From: Cylindrodendrum hubeiense
Lineage: Eukaryota > Ascomycota > Sordariomycetes > Hypocreales > Nectriaceae
NCBI GenBank assembly: GCA_014621425.1
Contig: JAANBB010000233.1
Location: forward strand, 1 to 62,153
Direction: 5' to 3'
Length of the DNA stretch: 62,153 nt
The position numbers and the translations under genes were made by a program. Positions 1-11,775 of this stretch are shown here, piece by piece (position 1 is the first letter of the stretch; each line of letters opens with the position of its first letter). A model generated the notes under the pieces. That model saw only the letters and a list, made by a program, of their open reading frames with translations. It did not search any database and was not told the origin of the DNA.

Positions 1-180
1 AAAAATTAATAAATTAAATTATATTAATTTAAATAAAAATAGAAAAAATTAATTTATATAATTTTAAGATAAAATCTTTAAAAAGAAAAAATTAAATTAT
101 AATTAATAATATATAATTATCTTTAAAATTTTTATTTTTTATTTTACAATATTATATTGAGAATAATATATTTCCACTTA
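1..180. other. AT-only block at window edge
   Basis: About 180 bp almost entirely A and T, changing within a few tens of bases to DNA of ordinary composition. No ORF is visible. Such blocks in filamentous ascomycetes are commonly repeat-induced-point-mutation (RIP) relics or AT isochores; that reading is inference, since no repeat family can be recognised. It lies directly upstream of the SLP1 start, so it occupies the place of that gene's promoter. Confidence 0.7.
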
Positions 181-182
181 AT

Positions 183-208
183 CTTATCTTATCGTATCTT
201 ATCTTATC
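183..208 (-). promoter_or_regulatory. Cluster of four GATA-type (GATAAG) sites
   Basis: Four CTTATC hexamers (GATAAG on the minus strand) start at 183, 188, 198 and 203, about 65-90 bp before the SLP1 start codon. GATAAG is the usual core for fungal GATA zinc-finger factors. The cluster could be functional, or simply a degenerate TTATC microsatellite at the AT-block boundary. Confidence 0.35.
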
Positions 209-272
209 TAATCACCACATACTCCACCCGCTCCCCGTCGCGCTGTCAACGTTCACATCCTCCACCATCATA

Positions 273-2858
273 ATGCTATCTCCTTGGCCGCCTATTTTAC
301 GTTCCATCACGGTCATCTTAACCTGGGCGTCATATACTGGCGCAGAAGTACATGCGTCAAGTACAACAAGGCAAGCAGAGTCGACTTCTGCCGCGACGAC
401 ATGTGACGCCATTACGATCAACTATATCACCCATTCCCTCCCACAATCTTGCCTTACGAGCGCCTGGTCAAGCTCAGCGCAAGCATCTGTCGATTCGAAT
501 ACCAAAACAATATTGAATGCAGCCGAAACCGATGCGATACCCCGTTCCTCGGACGAGCGGGCCCCTCAGCCGACATCAGTCGAATCCGAATCCCAAGACG
601 CGGCCGGGGATGCCACAACCAAGCCATTCATGTCCTTTGAGGACTGGAAGGAGATGATGCTCCGAGAGACAGGGCAAGATCCAGAAGACTTGGGATCCCG
701 AAACGCCAACCAGCGCGGGGCGGACGATAGGACACCACCCGACATGGGACACGCAGGACTAGGCGAAGAAGACGAAATCTCCCTGAATTTTGACAGCTAT
801 CTCGACAACAACAAGAAGGCAGGCGACCTGAGAGAGCATGGGGCTGGTTCGCACCCCGACAACGCCGGTGAGCATGGGGTGGGGGACCCGGTGACCTCTG
901 ATGATGGACGGGTGTCCATTCACCGAAGCAAGGATGCTGGCAAAACCTGCAAAGAACGCTTCTCCTATTCCTCATTTGATGCTGGAGCTACGGTTCTGAA
1001 GTCAGGTCCCGGTGCGAAGAACACTAAGGCGATTCTAGTGGAGAACAAAGACTCGTACATGTTACTGGAATGCTCTACGCGCCAAAAGTTCGTGATTGTA
1101 GAGCTTAGCGATGACATTCTGATTGACACAATCGTCTTGGCAAACTTCGAATTCTTCTCGAGTATGATTCGCCATTTCAGGATCAGCGTGAGTGATCGCT
1201 ATCCAGTCAAAACAGAGCGATGGAGAGAATTGGGCACCTTTGAGGCGAGAAACTCGCGTGATATCCAACCATTCCTCATCGAAAATCCGCAGATATGGGC
1301 CAAGTACGTCCAGATCGAGTTCCTCACACATTACGGGAATGAATACTACTGCCCACTGTCGCTGCTTCGAGTTCATGGTTCGGCTCTGTTGGACTCGTGG
1401 AAGGACAGTGATCCTAGCCGTGACGATGAACTACACGCTGAACACGAGCCTGAGATACTGCAGCTTGAGACCCAGAGCGAGGAGACCAAGTCTAGCAACG
1501 AACAAAAACCCGCCGATCACAAGACAGCCGTCCATGTCTCCTCGCCTGTTGAACACCTTCCTATTTGTGCGCTCAAGGCTCCCACCCATCTTTTTGCACA
1601 AACAGTTGCCACATGCGAGGCCAACTTAGCAGATGGGGATACGGCTCGGCGCTATGATGCTCAGGCTGGCGATTCAGGAAGTGGGCATGGACATGACGCC
1701 CCCCCAGACCCAGCGGAGGTCAGAGGAACGGCTAAGATGCAGGTTTCCAGGACGGAGTCTTCTGCAGCCGAGGCTATCCCGACAGCGCCGCCAACGACAG
1801 CCTCACCGACTGTGTCGCGATCTGTGACATCACCCACCTCGTCACTGGACTCACCGTCATCGGGAGTCGATATTGCAGCGAACTCCACGGTACAGGCGAC
1901 GAGTACCAAGACGGTCTCGAACCCAGAATCAGGCACAACTGTGGTTCCCGGTAGCAAACCCTCTCCCCCAGGTGCCTATAGTGCGAAAAACCGCACTAGT
2001 GGAACCGCTGGTTCCTCGACAGGATCTCCACCTGTCCAGGAAGGCTTCTTCAAGGCGATCACGAAGCGTTTACATCAAGTGGAATCTAACTTGACTTTGT
2101 CTCTAAAGTACGTTGAAGACCAAGCGCGACATTTGCAAGAGTCACTCCAGAGGACCGAGCACAAACAGATTTCAAAAGCCAACCTCTTCCTTGTGAACCT
2201 GAATCAGACGGTACTTGCTGAGCTGCGTACTGTTCGTGAACAGTATGATCAGATATGGCAATCCACAGTCATAGCTTTGGAAAGCCAACGAGAACAATCC
2301 CAACGGGAGATTGTAGCCTTGAGTACGAGGCTGAACCTTCTTGCAGATGAGGTCGTTTTCCAAAAGAGAATGGCCATCGTTCAAGCTGTGTTACTGCTCT
2401 CGTGCTTGATTCTTGTCATATTCTCCCGTGGAGTCTCTCTTCCATATCTTGCACCCTTTACCGACCAGGCCAATGGTCCCCATTTTGGGCCAGCGGCATC
2501 TCCACGCACTCGCGGACTATATGCGTCTGCATTTGAGCCCACCAGACACAATAACCCTTTGTATGATAATCAAGAAGTCGACTACATTCCTGCTACGTTG
2601 CCCCCCCAGGATCTTCGCTCCAACTCGACTTCGCGGCATCATATTCCACTTTCTGCCGACGAACAAGCTGCCCTTCTCCAATGCGAGCGCCTCTCGCCCC
2701 CACCAACCCCCAACTTGGCAGATGATCTTCCGTTACCAGACATGGCTCGCCAGCCTCACGACACCCAGGCGACCAGTTTCCGCTGCACACCTTCTATACA
2801 GCAGAGCAGCGTACGTAAACCACTGCCGGCATTGCCAGAAAACCCCTCGTCTCCATAA
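273..2858 (+). CDS. SLP1: SUN-like ER membrane protein (Slp1/Osteopotentia family)
   Basis: Single-exon ORF of 861 aa. An N-terminal hydrophobic stretch (about residues 5-25) looks like a signal peptide. A SUN-like domain spans about 227-375, opening with FSYSSFDAGATVL and closing with the YYCPLSLLRVHG region typical of the Slp1 subfamily. A Ser/Thr/Pro-rich linker follows, then a coiled-coil stretch (about 590-695) and one transmembrane helix (about 700-722) before a Pro-rich tail. In yeast Slp1 pairs with Emp65 in the ER and protects soluble proteins from degradation; the same role here is inferred. The start is the first ATG after the AT block. It converges on the Mei2-like gene. Its promoter must lie in, or be truncated by, AT-rich DNA. 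Confidence 0.85.
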   Translation: MLSPWPPILRSITVILTWASYTGAEVHASSTTRQAESTSAATTCDAITINYITHSLPQSCLTSAWSSSAQASVDSNTKTILNAAETDAIPRSSDERAPQPTSVESESQDAAGDATTKPFMSFEDWKEMMLRETGQDPEDLGSRNANQRGADDRTPPDMGHAGLGEEDEISLNFDSYLDNNKKAGDLREHGAGSHPDNAGEHGVGDPVTSDDGRVSIHRSKDAGKTCKERFSYSSFDAGATVLKSGPGAKNTKAILVENKDSYMLLECSTRQKFVIVELSDDILIDTIVLANFEFFSSMIRHFRISVSDRYPVKTERWRELGTFEARNSRDIQPFLIENPQIWAKYVQIEFLTHYGNEYYCPLSLLRVHGSALLDSWKDSDPSRDDELHAEHEPEILQLETQSEETKSSNEQKPADHKTAVHVSSPVEHLPICALKAPTHLFAQTVATCEANLADGDTARRYDAQAGDSGSGHGHDAPPDPAEVRGTAKMQVSRTESSAAEAIPTAPPTTASPTVSRSVTSPTSSLDSPSSGVDIAANSTVQATSTKTVSNPESGTTVVPGSKPSPPGAYSAKNRTSGTAGSSTGSPPVQEGFFKAITKRLHQVESNLTLSLKYVEDQARHLQESLQRTEHKQISKANLFLVNLNQTVLAELRTVREQYDQIWQSTVIALESQREQSQREIVALSTRLNLLADEVVFQKRMAIVQAVLLLSCLILVIFSRGVSLPYLAPFTDQANGPHFGPAASPRTRGLYASAFEPTRHNNPLYDNQEVDYIPATLPPQDLRSNSTSRHHIPLSADEQAALLQCERLSPPPTPNLADDLPLPDMARQPHDTQATSFRCTPSIQQSSVRKPLPALPENPSSP

Positions 2859-3184
2859 CCGGTACTCTATAACCTGGTTTCTAAACCTTGGTACTACCCC
2901 TTGTGGGTGAGCCGTTGGCGAGATGGAATATGTGGTTATGTGGAGATGGAACTGTTTTTATGCAAGCACAGATATTTCTAGGCGTTCAGGAATTTAATGA
3001 GCTCATTCGGTATAGGTAGCTATGAATGGCTATCGCACACTGTGACTATTCGAGACGACAAAGCGAGATATAGCACACTAGGCATTTGCGTATCAACACC
3101 AGGGAACTCCTCATCGACATCCCGGCTTATGAGGATAAAATGGCTGACCACGTGGTCGAAATAGCTTGATAACAAGTCACAATA
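2859..3184. other. Convergent 3' region, SLP1 / mei2-like
   Basis: Spacer of 326 bp between the stop codons of two convergent genes. Nothing recognisable beyond likely 3' UTRs and transcription end signals. Confidence 0.5.
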
Positions 3185-5708
3185 TCACTGCGCTGCTGGG
3201 CCGTAGAACTGCTGGATCGCCGTCTCGTAGTCATATTCCTCCAAGGCTGCGAGTCTCGTTCCACGATCGTATTGGGAGCGCCTGCGACGCTGCTCATCTC
3301 GGAAGTGCTGGCCAGCATTGGGCGTAAAGAGGCCTGATGGGTGACATGTTAGATGAAGGAGGAGGGCCTTGGACTCGTGGTATGCTTACCAACGTGCTCT
3401 GCATTCTCGCAGCTCCTTTTCATCTTGGACTGATTATCAGGCTCTGGGAATGACTCTTCCTGACCAGCAAGCTCTGGCATGGGCCCATTCGAAGTGAAGA
3501 ACAACTACCAACATCAGCACTGGGAGATTTGAATACTCGGTTCGATTGGCCAATACCTTTGGACGGTAATGAGGTGCTTCCAGCATAACAGAGCTGTTTC
3601 GAAACTTCTGGACTAGGCAGTCCTTCCCCTGAATCGCTATAAAATAGTAATGAGTATCAGGAAAGTAACACAGAATAATATGCTCACTGGCGTAAGAGAT
3701 TTCGGCGACCTTGTCACTCTTGAAGCAGTTCCTATAGTCATATTTAGTATCAACCCAAGTATTACCAACTGAGCCATACCATCTTTGGTTTCCCCGAGCA
3801 TTGACAAACTGGGTTAGCTAGTTAGTCAAGCCCCTGAATACCGCGTGAATGACACGTCTGTACTTACATCGATGATGTCGAGGGGCTGTGATTTAAGTCA
3901 GCGCCAGATAGAGTATTGAGAAGATCATGTCTTACGTCAACAAAGTTGATGAATGCGTAACCAACACTATAGAGGATGCCATTAGACCTCTTTGGTGGTT
4001 TTGGGGAATGAAATGAGTCAACGCACTTGCAGTCGTTGGCGAAATCAATGCGAAGGTACATAAAGTCGTACTTCCCCCAGCTTGACTCGTCAATGATGCG
4101 CTTGAGCATAGCTTGGTCGACCTTGTTGGGAATGTTGCGGAGCATGATCTGATCGAGTCAATACACTACAAGAAGCCGATGAAAGAAACATACCGTCGTT
4201 CGAACGTCAATCCCTTCTCGAATCCGGCTTATGTCGACATGATTGTGATGACTCGCCGCGCTGTGATAGGGTGATCGTGTGATTCGAGTTGCATTCTGCC
4301 GGCGAGCATCAACTCTGGAGTAACCCGACGTGGATCTCGATGGACTGAAGTCGTTGTGGACAGTGAGAGCGGGAGAAGGTGGTGTCTGGTACACAGAGTT
4401 CATCATCGGGTATGACGGAGTCATCGGGCCTATGGCCCCCATTTGACCCGATGGGGGGAGACGTTCCAGAACATATGGCATGCTCGGGGCCAATGGAGAT
4501 TGAATCATGAAGGGGTACATTGGAAACGTTGGTTGAGTGTTGATACTGGCGATGACTCGGCCCCCGGAATCTTGCTGTTGATATGGGTCCCCTGGGGCTT
4601 TAGCCAGTGAGATATCCTGCAGAGCCGTGGTGATATCACACGTAGAGGAAGCCTTGGGGTTAGGTGGTGTTACTGTGAGATGAATACCCTATTGAAAAGG
4701 GTCAGCAGGTTAACTTTGATAAAGAAATGGAACAGTTACATTGGATGTGAGTCCATTGCAAGTTCTGGTGGCCGCAATTGCGTCTGAAGATCTGCAAAAT
4801 TGTGCGATCGCCCTGAAAGAACCATCGGGGTAGTTGATTTGTCTCACTAAGGCAAAAAGCTGGCCGCAAGACTGGAGGACTTTTTGGACAATCTCGGTCA
4901 ACTGGGTAGCGTTGACTGCAAGTCCAGGGGGCAGAGTGGCCAAAACAAGAACCTGTCCAAGTTGTGTGAGCCTCTCGTTCGAAGGTTCCGATACATCCTG
5001 TGAGGAAATTGGTTAGCTCAGTTACGGTCCAAGAACCTGGACAGCCCACCTTAGTGATTTGGCCCCAGTTGACATAGCCAATGCTCCAAGCCTTCTTAGT
5101 CAACCGAATAGTAGATAAGGCCCAGCAGGCATCCCTGATGTCAGTAAAGTGGATGTAGACATGCCCGTTTACTCCTTCGACCTCACGGCTGTCATGAAGA
5201 TTTGCCCCTTTCTCCACCAGGTCCTAAGTCGAGGTTAGAGCATCCCTGAGACGGAACGGAGAGCGCATACAGTGAGGCAGGCATCCACTTCTGAAACAGA
5301 GAGAGGATTGGACGATGAGATATCGAGGTGATGAGAAACACCGAGCTCGGTGCTCAAGAGTGTGGCGATGGGTCGCTCGGTGCTGGAGAGCGAGAAGCTC
5401 ACGGCATGGGCATCTGGACTAAAGGCGGAGGCAGTGGGAGATAACCTGGTATCATGAACAGGACTGACAAATGGGTCTTTGTCAAGGTGCGAGACAGATC
5501 CACGGTAGCTGTTAACTGGGAGTCTGACGGGGGGAGTGGCCGCGGCGGACCGCGAGAAGCTTTTGAGAAGCTTGGAGGACTTGGCCGAGTCATCGTCAGG
5601 AGAGAAAGCAGTCAGGCGAGTGTCTGGGGTGCCCCTGAAGGACTCCACCCCCCCAGTCGATGAGCGTGGCGAGGAGGAATTGAAGTGGTTCTCGCGAGGC
5701 TGGGCCAT
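3185..5708 (-). CDS. mei2: Mei2-like RNA-binding protein with C-terminal Mei2-type RRM
   Basis: Twelve exons can be joined in frame (650 aa): 5708-5271, 5223-5050, 4997-4740, 4688-4194, 4148-4027, 3966-3936, 3885-3868, 3808-3780, 3731-3688, 3636-3557, 3504-3390, 3333-3185. The diagnostic part is the Mei2 C-terminal RRM at about residues 456-563, with MLRNIPNKV, YDFMYLRIDF and VGYAFINFVDP. Two weaker RRM-like segments lie near 160-205 and 219-288. In Schizosaccharomyces pombe, Mei2 binds RNA and drives meiotic entry, and its third RRM binds meiRNA; the function in filamentous fungi is less settled. The RRM is split by several very small exons (18-44 nt), so automatic models may be wrong here. 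An earlier in-frame GTG codon at 5747 is not used as the start. Confidence 0.85.
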
Positions 5709-7092
5709 GGTGGGCTGGGAAGTAGTGGCAGTACCAGGCTCAGTCACAAAGAGACAACCGAAATATAGACCACAGAGAAGTAGGAGGGGGAGGGAAGAGG
5801 GAGAGACTGATGGTAAGAGAGAGACAAGTGTTTATCCTCCAGTTCTTGACAGAGGATGAGGTGGATGAATGAGGATGTGAGAATGAAGGGTGCGGTATTG
5901 GAACGGGGAATGATTGAGGAAGAGAATGGCCCCGGGGAATTTCGCCCTGGCCAAGTAATAGGGTAGGAAGGCAGGCTCGACCACTGGCCTGAGGTTGGCC
6001 ACGGTTGGTCCCCGGTCTCAAACGGCAGGAGAAAGCCTAGCCAGGAGCAACAGCCACAGCACAATGCGATGGAGTGTCAAGCACCTGCCTAAACAACAGG
6101 GCAGGTATGCACACTGTGATTTGCCAGATTTGCTTCCTCGCTGAGAGGTTTACAATCTCTTTATTCTCTTGTATTCCCAACTCGACGCTACCCTCTATGG
6201 TAATATTATTGGGCACGAGGAGAAGGCGATCCCGGCATCTTACCTGGTACTCGAAGATACGTGGCCGCGGACAAGCACAGTGGTTGAGCAGCTAGACTCT
6301 GGAAGACATCTTATCGTGACAGCTTGGGTTCCACGCACGTGGCATATTGAGAATTTCAGAAACAATAAAGGGAAGCCACCGCATCAACCGCTCAATATTT
6401 TTCCTTGTCGTCAGTCCAGCACGCTCTTGTCCCTGAATTTATGAAACGAGGACTGATTGAACAAAGGGTGACTGCAGTTTGGACAATGACACCTGTGTTT
6501 GGTTTATTCATCTTGCGCCAGGTGATATATTGAGGTTGCACCACAACATGTAGTCAATCATCTTGGTTGCTCTAAGGCTTTCTCGTGATCGATTCTCGTG
6601 TTTGTTTGGGGCGTAAATCTATTCTGGGGTTATAAATCTTGAGGCTTATCGAAACTGGATTTGAGAAAGTTTGTAGCGTTTAAATTTGCATTGCCTTGTT
6701 AAACAAGTTCTCATATTTGTATGTAAGTCGAGGGTTGTGGTTTAAGTACCCTTGGTTCGTCCATTGGCAAGTTTGTGTGGGGGATCAACGGATACGAAGT
6801 ACGAAGTACCTGTAGGTGAACCTCTGTGCACTTACCTTGTACCTACCTTGTGCTACTACTAACCCAGTTTGGCAGGCGCCCAGTGTCAACGTGGGCCGAC
6901 GCCGTGAAGATGGACCGTGCACTCCACGAGACGCTAGCGCGGCAGCATGGCAGCTCTGTTGGCACCTGGCACTGTGAATACCTGCCCGGGAGGCATGCTA
7001 GCAGGTACCAGCTCCGACGACACGTGAACTCTCTCCATCCATCCACCCTCAAGAGCTTCGTTGCTGCTGTAAAGCGGCCTCAGGTAGCCGGC
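5709..7092. promoter_or_regulatory. Divergent intergenic region mei2-like / sec15
   Basis: 1.4 kb between two divergent start codons. The mei2-proximal part is purine-rich on the plus strand (pyrimidine-rich in the mei2 leader). Near 6806-6850 there is a CCTGTAGGTGAACC / ACCTTGTACCTACC stretch related to the dispersed GGTACC-type motif. No gene seen. Confidence 0.5.
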
Positions 7093-9985
7093 ATGCCGCG
7101 ACGTCCACCGGCTGTAGATGACTACGCATCTGCAGTGCCTAATGTGAAGCTTGCCTCCCTCGTATTCCCATGCACTCGTCCTCTCGTCCCCAGCGGCTGA
7201 CCCTGTCGTGTCTAGGTCATCCTCGCATCCACCGACTCCGACTTCGTTGACCAGCTGATCCCAGTCCTGAAAGACGCTGCCCTCTCAAATCGAACCGCCC
7301 TCCTGAACCAGTGCCTCAGCCGATACTACGAAGACCGCGAATCAGACATTGAACGCATCGGCCTCACCAAACATGAGGAGTTCCTCGACTCCGTCAACCG
7401 CCTCCAGCATGTTCGCGAGGGCACTGTCACTCTGACTGCCGAGATCCTCATGCTCAACCAATCCATCCAGTCTAGCACCGAGAAGCTGGCGGAGCAGAAG
7501 GGCGCTCTTGTCAACACCAAGGCAGTCCGCCAGAACATCGCCGATGCAACAGACGCCCTCAAAGACTCCCTTAAGATCCTCCACGCAGTCAACAACGCCC
7601 ATGACCTAGTTCGCCGCAAGAAGTACTACCCGGCCCTCAAGTCTCTCGAAGACCTCCAAAATGAATACCTTGTCCCGACAATTCAGAATCGCTATGCCAC
7701 CCAACACCGACTGGCAGATGTCATCCAAAAATCCATCCCTGCCTCTCAAAAAGCCATTTCTGAAGCTGCAATGACGGACCTCAATACTTGGCTTTTCCGC
7801 ATCCGCGAAACCTCTCAGTTTCTTGGTGAAGTGGCCTTCTATCATACTGAGTTGAGAAGGTCACGACAGCGGACAAGAGTGGAAGAGGACGCCTTTCTGG
7901 CCAACTTCAAGCTGAACTCGGCTATCGAACTTGTCAGCGATGAAAACGAGGAGTTTGACGTTTTAGACAACGAGGAGCTCCAGGTCGACTTCGCGCCGCT
8001 CTTCGAAGCTCTCCATATACACGAGGCTCTGGGCCAGACGGACAAGTTCCGCTCAGAGTATGGTGCTACCCGAAGACAACAGAAAGATCTGCTTCTCCCC
8101 AGTTCCGTTGACCTCCTAGCGGAGGATGAGTCGTCTCTAAGTAGTTTATTGGAGGGTATAGCTGGATTCTCTATCATCGAAAAGGCGACCATGCGACGAG
8201 TACCCCACTTGCGTTCTGCCGCCGATGTAAGGAACCCCGATTCTGCCCCCCCCCCCCTGGACGTTCTTTTATTGACTTAGCCGATTGCTTCCAGGTTGAA
8301 GAGCTCTGGGAATCGATGTGCAGTGCTGCGATCAAGTTGACATCGAAGGCATTGGATAGTGTGAACAACGCCGAGGTTTTGCTCAAGATCAAAGGATTCA
8401 TTGCCTTGTTTATCCAAACCATGGAGGTGAGTTTGATAGCCTTGGACATGACGAGGAAAGCACTGGAGAGGGAGAAACCGCTGATCAAATTTACAGGGCT
8501 GGGGCTACACAGTCTCAATGCTTGACAATTTCCTCCTTACTCTCTTTGACAAGTATGCCGAACTCTTGAAACGGCGATTTAGTGAAGACTTCCAGGAGGT
8601 GGGCACCCATGACGACCTGCATGCCCGAAACTTATTGACATGACAATGTTGTGCAGATTGTTTCGACTGATGACTATATGCCGATGGCTATCAACTCGCC
8701 TGAGGAATACGAGAAGGTGGTGAATGTCAGCTGGTTTACCCAGGAGAAACCACCCGAGGAACTCACGTATGTCGCATGGCACCGCACGAATAAGAATTGC
8801 CATTGCAGTAGCACTAACTTGCGATAGCTTTCCCTGCGTTCTTCCGTTCTCCCAGATGTATCCGCTCTGCTGTATCGACATTCGAAACTTTCTCAACCAG
8901 TTTTACTTCTTCTCTGATGATCACTTCCAACACCCCAATGTCATTGACGAAACACTGAAAAAGGTAATCCCCGAGGACAAAATATCGTGATAAAAGAAAT
9001 CGCTCACAATCACCTCAGTCTTTAGATGAGTTACTCACCGAGAAGGTCTGCCAATCCTTGGTCGAACGCTTGAGCTCCCAGTATCTGGGACAAATAGTGC
9101 AGATTCTCACCAACCTCGAACACTTTGAGATAGCCTGCCAGGAGCTGGAGCAGCTACTGATCCGGGCGCGCTCATCAACCTCAGCAGGCGGCCCTCTCAA
9201 ACTGAGCGCCACTGAACATTTTAGGAACAACAAGAAAACTGCAGAGAAGCGCATCTTCGAGTTGGTAAACTCGAAGATTGATGATCTCGTTGACACAGCA
9301 GAATACGACTGGTGAGATATATCAGCTGAACTTCCTCATGAACACCGCTGACAAAGACTGCGTAGGACCGCTGCGACGGTCACGAGTGAACCGAGCAACT
9401 ACATGCAGACCCTGACCCGCTATTTATCCAACATCATGGGCTCAACGCTACTGGGTCTGCCAAGAGAGATCAAGGAGTTGATCTACTTTGATGCACTGAG
9501 CCACACTGCAAGCAAGATCCTGGTGCGTTTACAGCGATTCATGGCTATTACCCACCCGCCTGTGCCGAGTAGAACTGCATACTGACGAGATGCCAAGGCG
9601 CTACCCTTATCACCTGAGGTGAAGCATATTAATCCCAACGGAGTCTCAGCTCTGGCACAAGATGTGCAATACCTCACAGAATTTGTCGACAGCCTCGAAA
9701 ACGGCCAAATGCTGCGGGAAAACCTTGATGAGCTCCAACAAACGATAAATCTACTGCAATCCGACAACCATGACGAATTCTTCGACATTTCCTCACGCAA
9801 TAAGAAATACGGACGAGTTGACGCTCTCAATGGGCCGACACTGCTGGAAAAGTACTACCGAGCGTGAACTGACCTTGGATGCATCGTTGCTGACCATTGT
9901 GTACAGATTGACGCCCATTACGCAGAGTCCCGCTAGAAGCGCGCCATTGGCCAACTTCTCTTCACGATTTGGTATGATGAAATAA
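7093..9985 (+). CDS. sec15: Exocyst complex subunit Sec15
   Basis: Ten exons summing to 774 aa: 7093-7143, 7216-8226, 8295-8426, 8497-8598, 8657-8766, 8828-8963, 9019-9311, 9366-9522, 9598-9851, 9907-9985. The protein carries Sec15 signatures through its length, including SDFVDQLIPVLKDA, IPASQKAISEA, WLFRIRETSQFLGEVAFYHT, LLEGIAGFSIIEKATM and the C-terminal VYLT/VDSLEN region. Sec15 is the exocyst subunit that binds the Rab GTPase Sec4 on secretory vesicles and tethers them at the hyphal tip. The start is the ATG opening MPRRPPAVDDY, followed by a 72-nt phase-0 intron. The last intron (9852-9906) could be retained, which would end the protein at 9867; I prefer the spliced form because it has a good branch site and the exon sum stays in frame. 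Confidence 0.9.
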
Positions 9986-10251
9986 ATGGGAAACCAGGGA
10001 GAAAATCATTCAGGAGCTGCCTGTGCTAGGGCAACAAGTCCAACATCAGATTGGAAGGAATGTCTTCGCTATACTGTGCGGTTGCGACAGGCATATATGT
10101 GCCTGGCAAGCTATGTTAAAATAAGCATGAGTCCGTTGCGCCAAGCCCTTTCCACCATTCCCGCGTCACGTCAAGTGCCGCCCAAATTTGTACACCCAGT
10201 AGATCCAGCCTATGCCTTGAGCAATTCGGCCGATGGGTTGAGTAAGTGACA

Positions 10252-11351
10252 TCACTCAAACTCCTCTGAAGCCATTGGGGCCTATACGGATGTGTTAGTC
10301 TCTGGCTTAGGTGGCGAGGGACCATAGCCAAATCAGCGAGTACATACCTGCTGTGGCTGCATGGCCGAGTAAGGATACATGCCCTCCATCTCACCATACA
10401 TGGAAGGGGGAGGCTGGGTTTGGCCGTAGGGCGCCGCGGGACCAGGGGCGACCTGGCCGGGGTACATGTTGGGATTCTGGCGGTAGTCTTGATCAGGAGC
10501 GAGAGCATGGCCGCCCATGTAGTCAGCTGGTCCCATGGGATGCGACGATGAATGGTTTGGCGGCTGTGCCATGTTGGCGTGCTGGCCGGGCAGTTGAGGT
10601 TGGCCAGGGGCAGCGGGAACGGCCTGAGGAGCGGCGGCAGGCTGAGCAGTCGTTCTCTTGGCATGCGACGAAGCCTCCTCGCGGGGGACAATGTCGATCA
10701 GGAAGTCGAACATGTCGGATTTGGCGAGGGCGGAGGCGATATCGGAGCGCTGCAGGGTTCGGCGCTTATTCTCCTCAGCGTGGATCCAGGCGCGCATGGT
10801 CAGCTCAGTGATGAAGATGTCACAGCCCTTGGCGAAGAGGATGGGGGCTTCAGCGGAGATCATCTTGACTTCGGGGTCGGCCTTCATGACCTTTTTGATG
10901 CGTGCGAGGGGCAACTGATGGATCTTATAGTCATGGGTGTCGTTCTCAAGGTGGTTGATGGTGTGCTGCCAGTAGGTGGTCAGGATGTCCTTGTACTGGC
11001 CGGTGAGGCCTTGGTGAGCCTGCATGGTCGGGTTAGTCTCGCGCATTCGGGCTAAGTTGGGCATGTAACGTACATTGGCCCAAGGACCGGTGTAGAGCTC
11101 AGACGGCGCAAAGCCTTGCGATGCTAGCTGTAATTTGAGTGTTAGAGTATCGTACGGAGTCGCGAGAAGGCGAGGTCAACCTACGGCAGCACAGGCGCCT
11201 GCGCGTCTGAGAGTCAGCGAGATGAAGCAGTGGGCGGGGAAGAAGATTGAGCGCGTAACTTACCATAATGACCGCCTTGACTGGAATCATAGACCGGCCT
11301 CTGCCGGTTTTGCTGAGGGTGCGACGAAGCCGACGGGTTCTGCGGGTCCAT
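10252..11351 (-). CDS. hapE: CCAAT-binding factor subunit HapE (NF-YC/Hap5)
   Basis: Five exons (11351-11264, 11198-11185, 11127-11074, 11019-10348, 10281-10252) give 285 aa. The histone-fold core is unmistakable: [53 protein letters not shown] and [20 protein letters not shown]. The C-terminal half is Pro/Gln/Tyr/Met-rich. HapE pairs with HapC and joins HapB and HapX to bind CCAAT, controlling respiration, iron and redox genes. Exon 2 is only 14 nt and the last exon encodes 9 residues plus the stop, so both ends are easily misannotated. Reading through the 54-nt intron 11073-11020 would insert a segment before the fold that I do not expect in this family. It is divergent from FCF2 and converges on sec15. 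Confidence 0.93.
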
Positions 11352-11775
11352 GGCGACTGATGGGGATTTAGGTGAAGCGTAAACAATGAGAGGTTGGCAG
11401 AATCGCGATGACGATTGGGCATCTGCACTCGAGGCTCAAGCTTGTGCGGGAGGGACCACACCGCCACATGCCGCGGGTCCAGCTGGCAACCACAAGTGGC
11501 TGGTGGGCTTGGGCTTTGGCACCTTGGGTGCCTTGCGGCCTTGGGACGACCCTGCTTGGCGAACTGGGGTGTGGAATAGAGAACGACTTGCAATATGCGC
11601 TCAGAAAATGCGTAACTCAAAGTATTTTCTTATGCCCCAGCCTGTCACTACCACCCCAGCCACACCGCACGCGCTAAGGCAGAAGGGAGCCCCACTGGAC
11701 CAATTTTTTTTCCTACCTTTTCTTCTGCGCGCTGCAGATGAACCTTGAGTTTTCTTCCTCCGTTGACAGCAGACC
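11352..11775. promoter_or_regulatory. Bidirectional promoter hapE / FCF2 with CCAAT boxes
   Basis: 424 bp between divergent start codons. A CCAAT box on the minus strand (11414-11418) lies about 63 bp upstream of the hapE start, and a plus-strand CCAAT (11700-11704) lies about 72 bp upstream of the FCF2 start. Both are close enough to be in leaders or core promoters. Confidence 0.4.

Noticed and set aside
7093..9867. Sec15 ending with YYRA at 9867
   Set aside because: Splicing out 9852-9906 (good branch site and acceptor) gives a natural tail ending in SRFGMMK and keeps the exon sum in frame; 9867 is kept only as an alternative.
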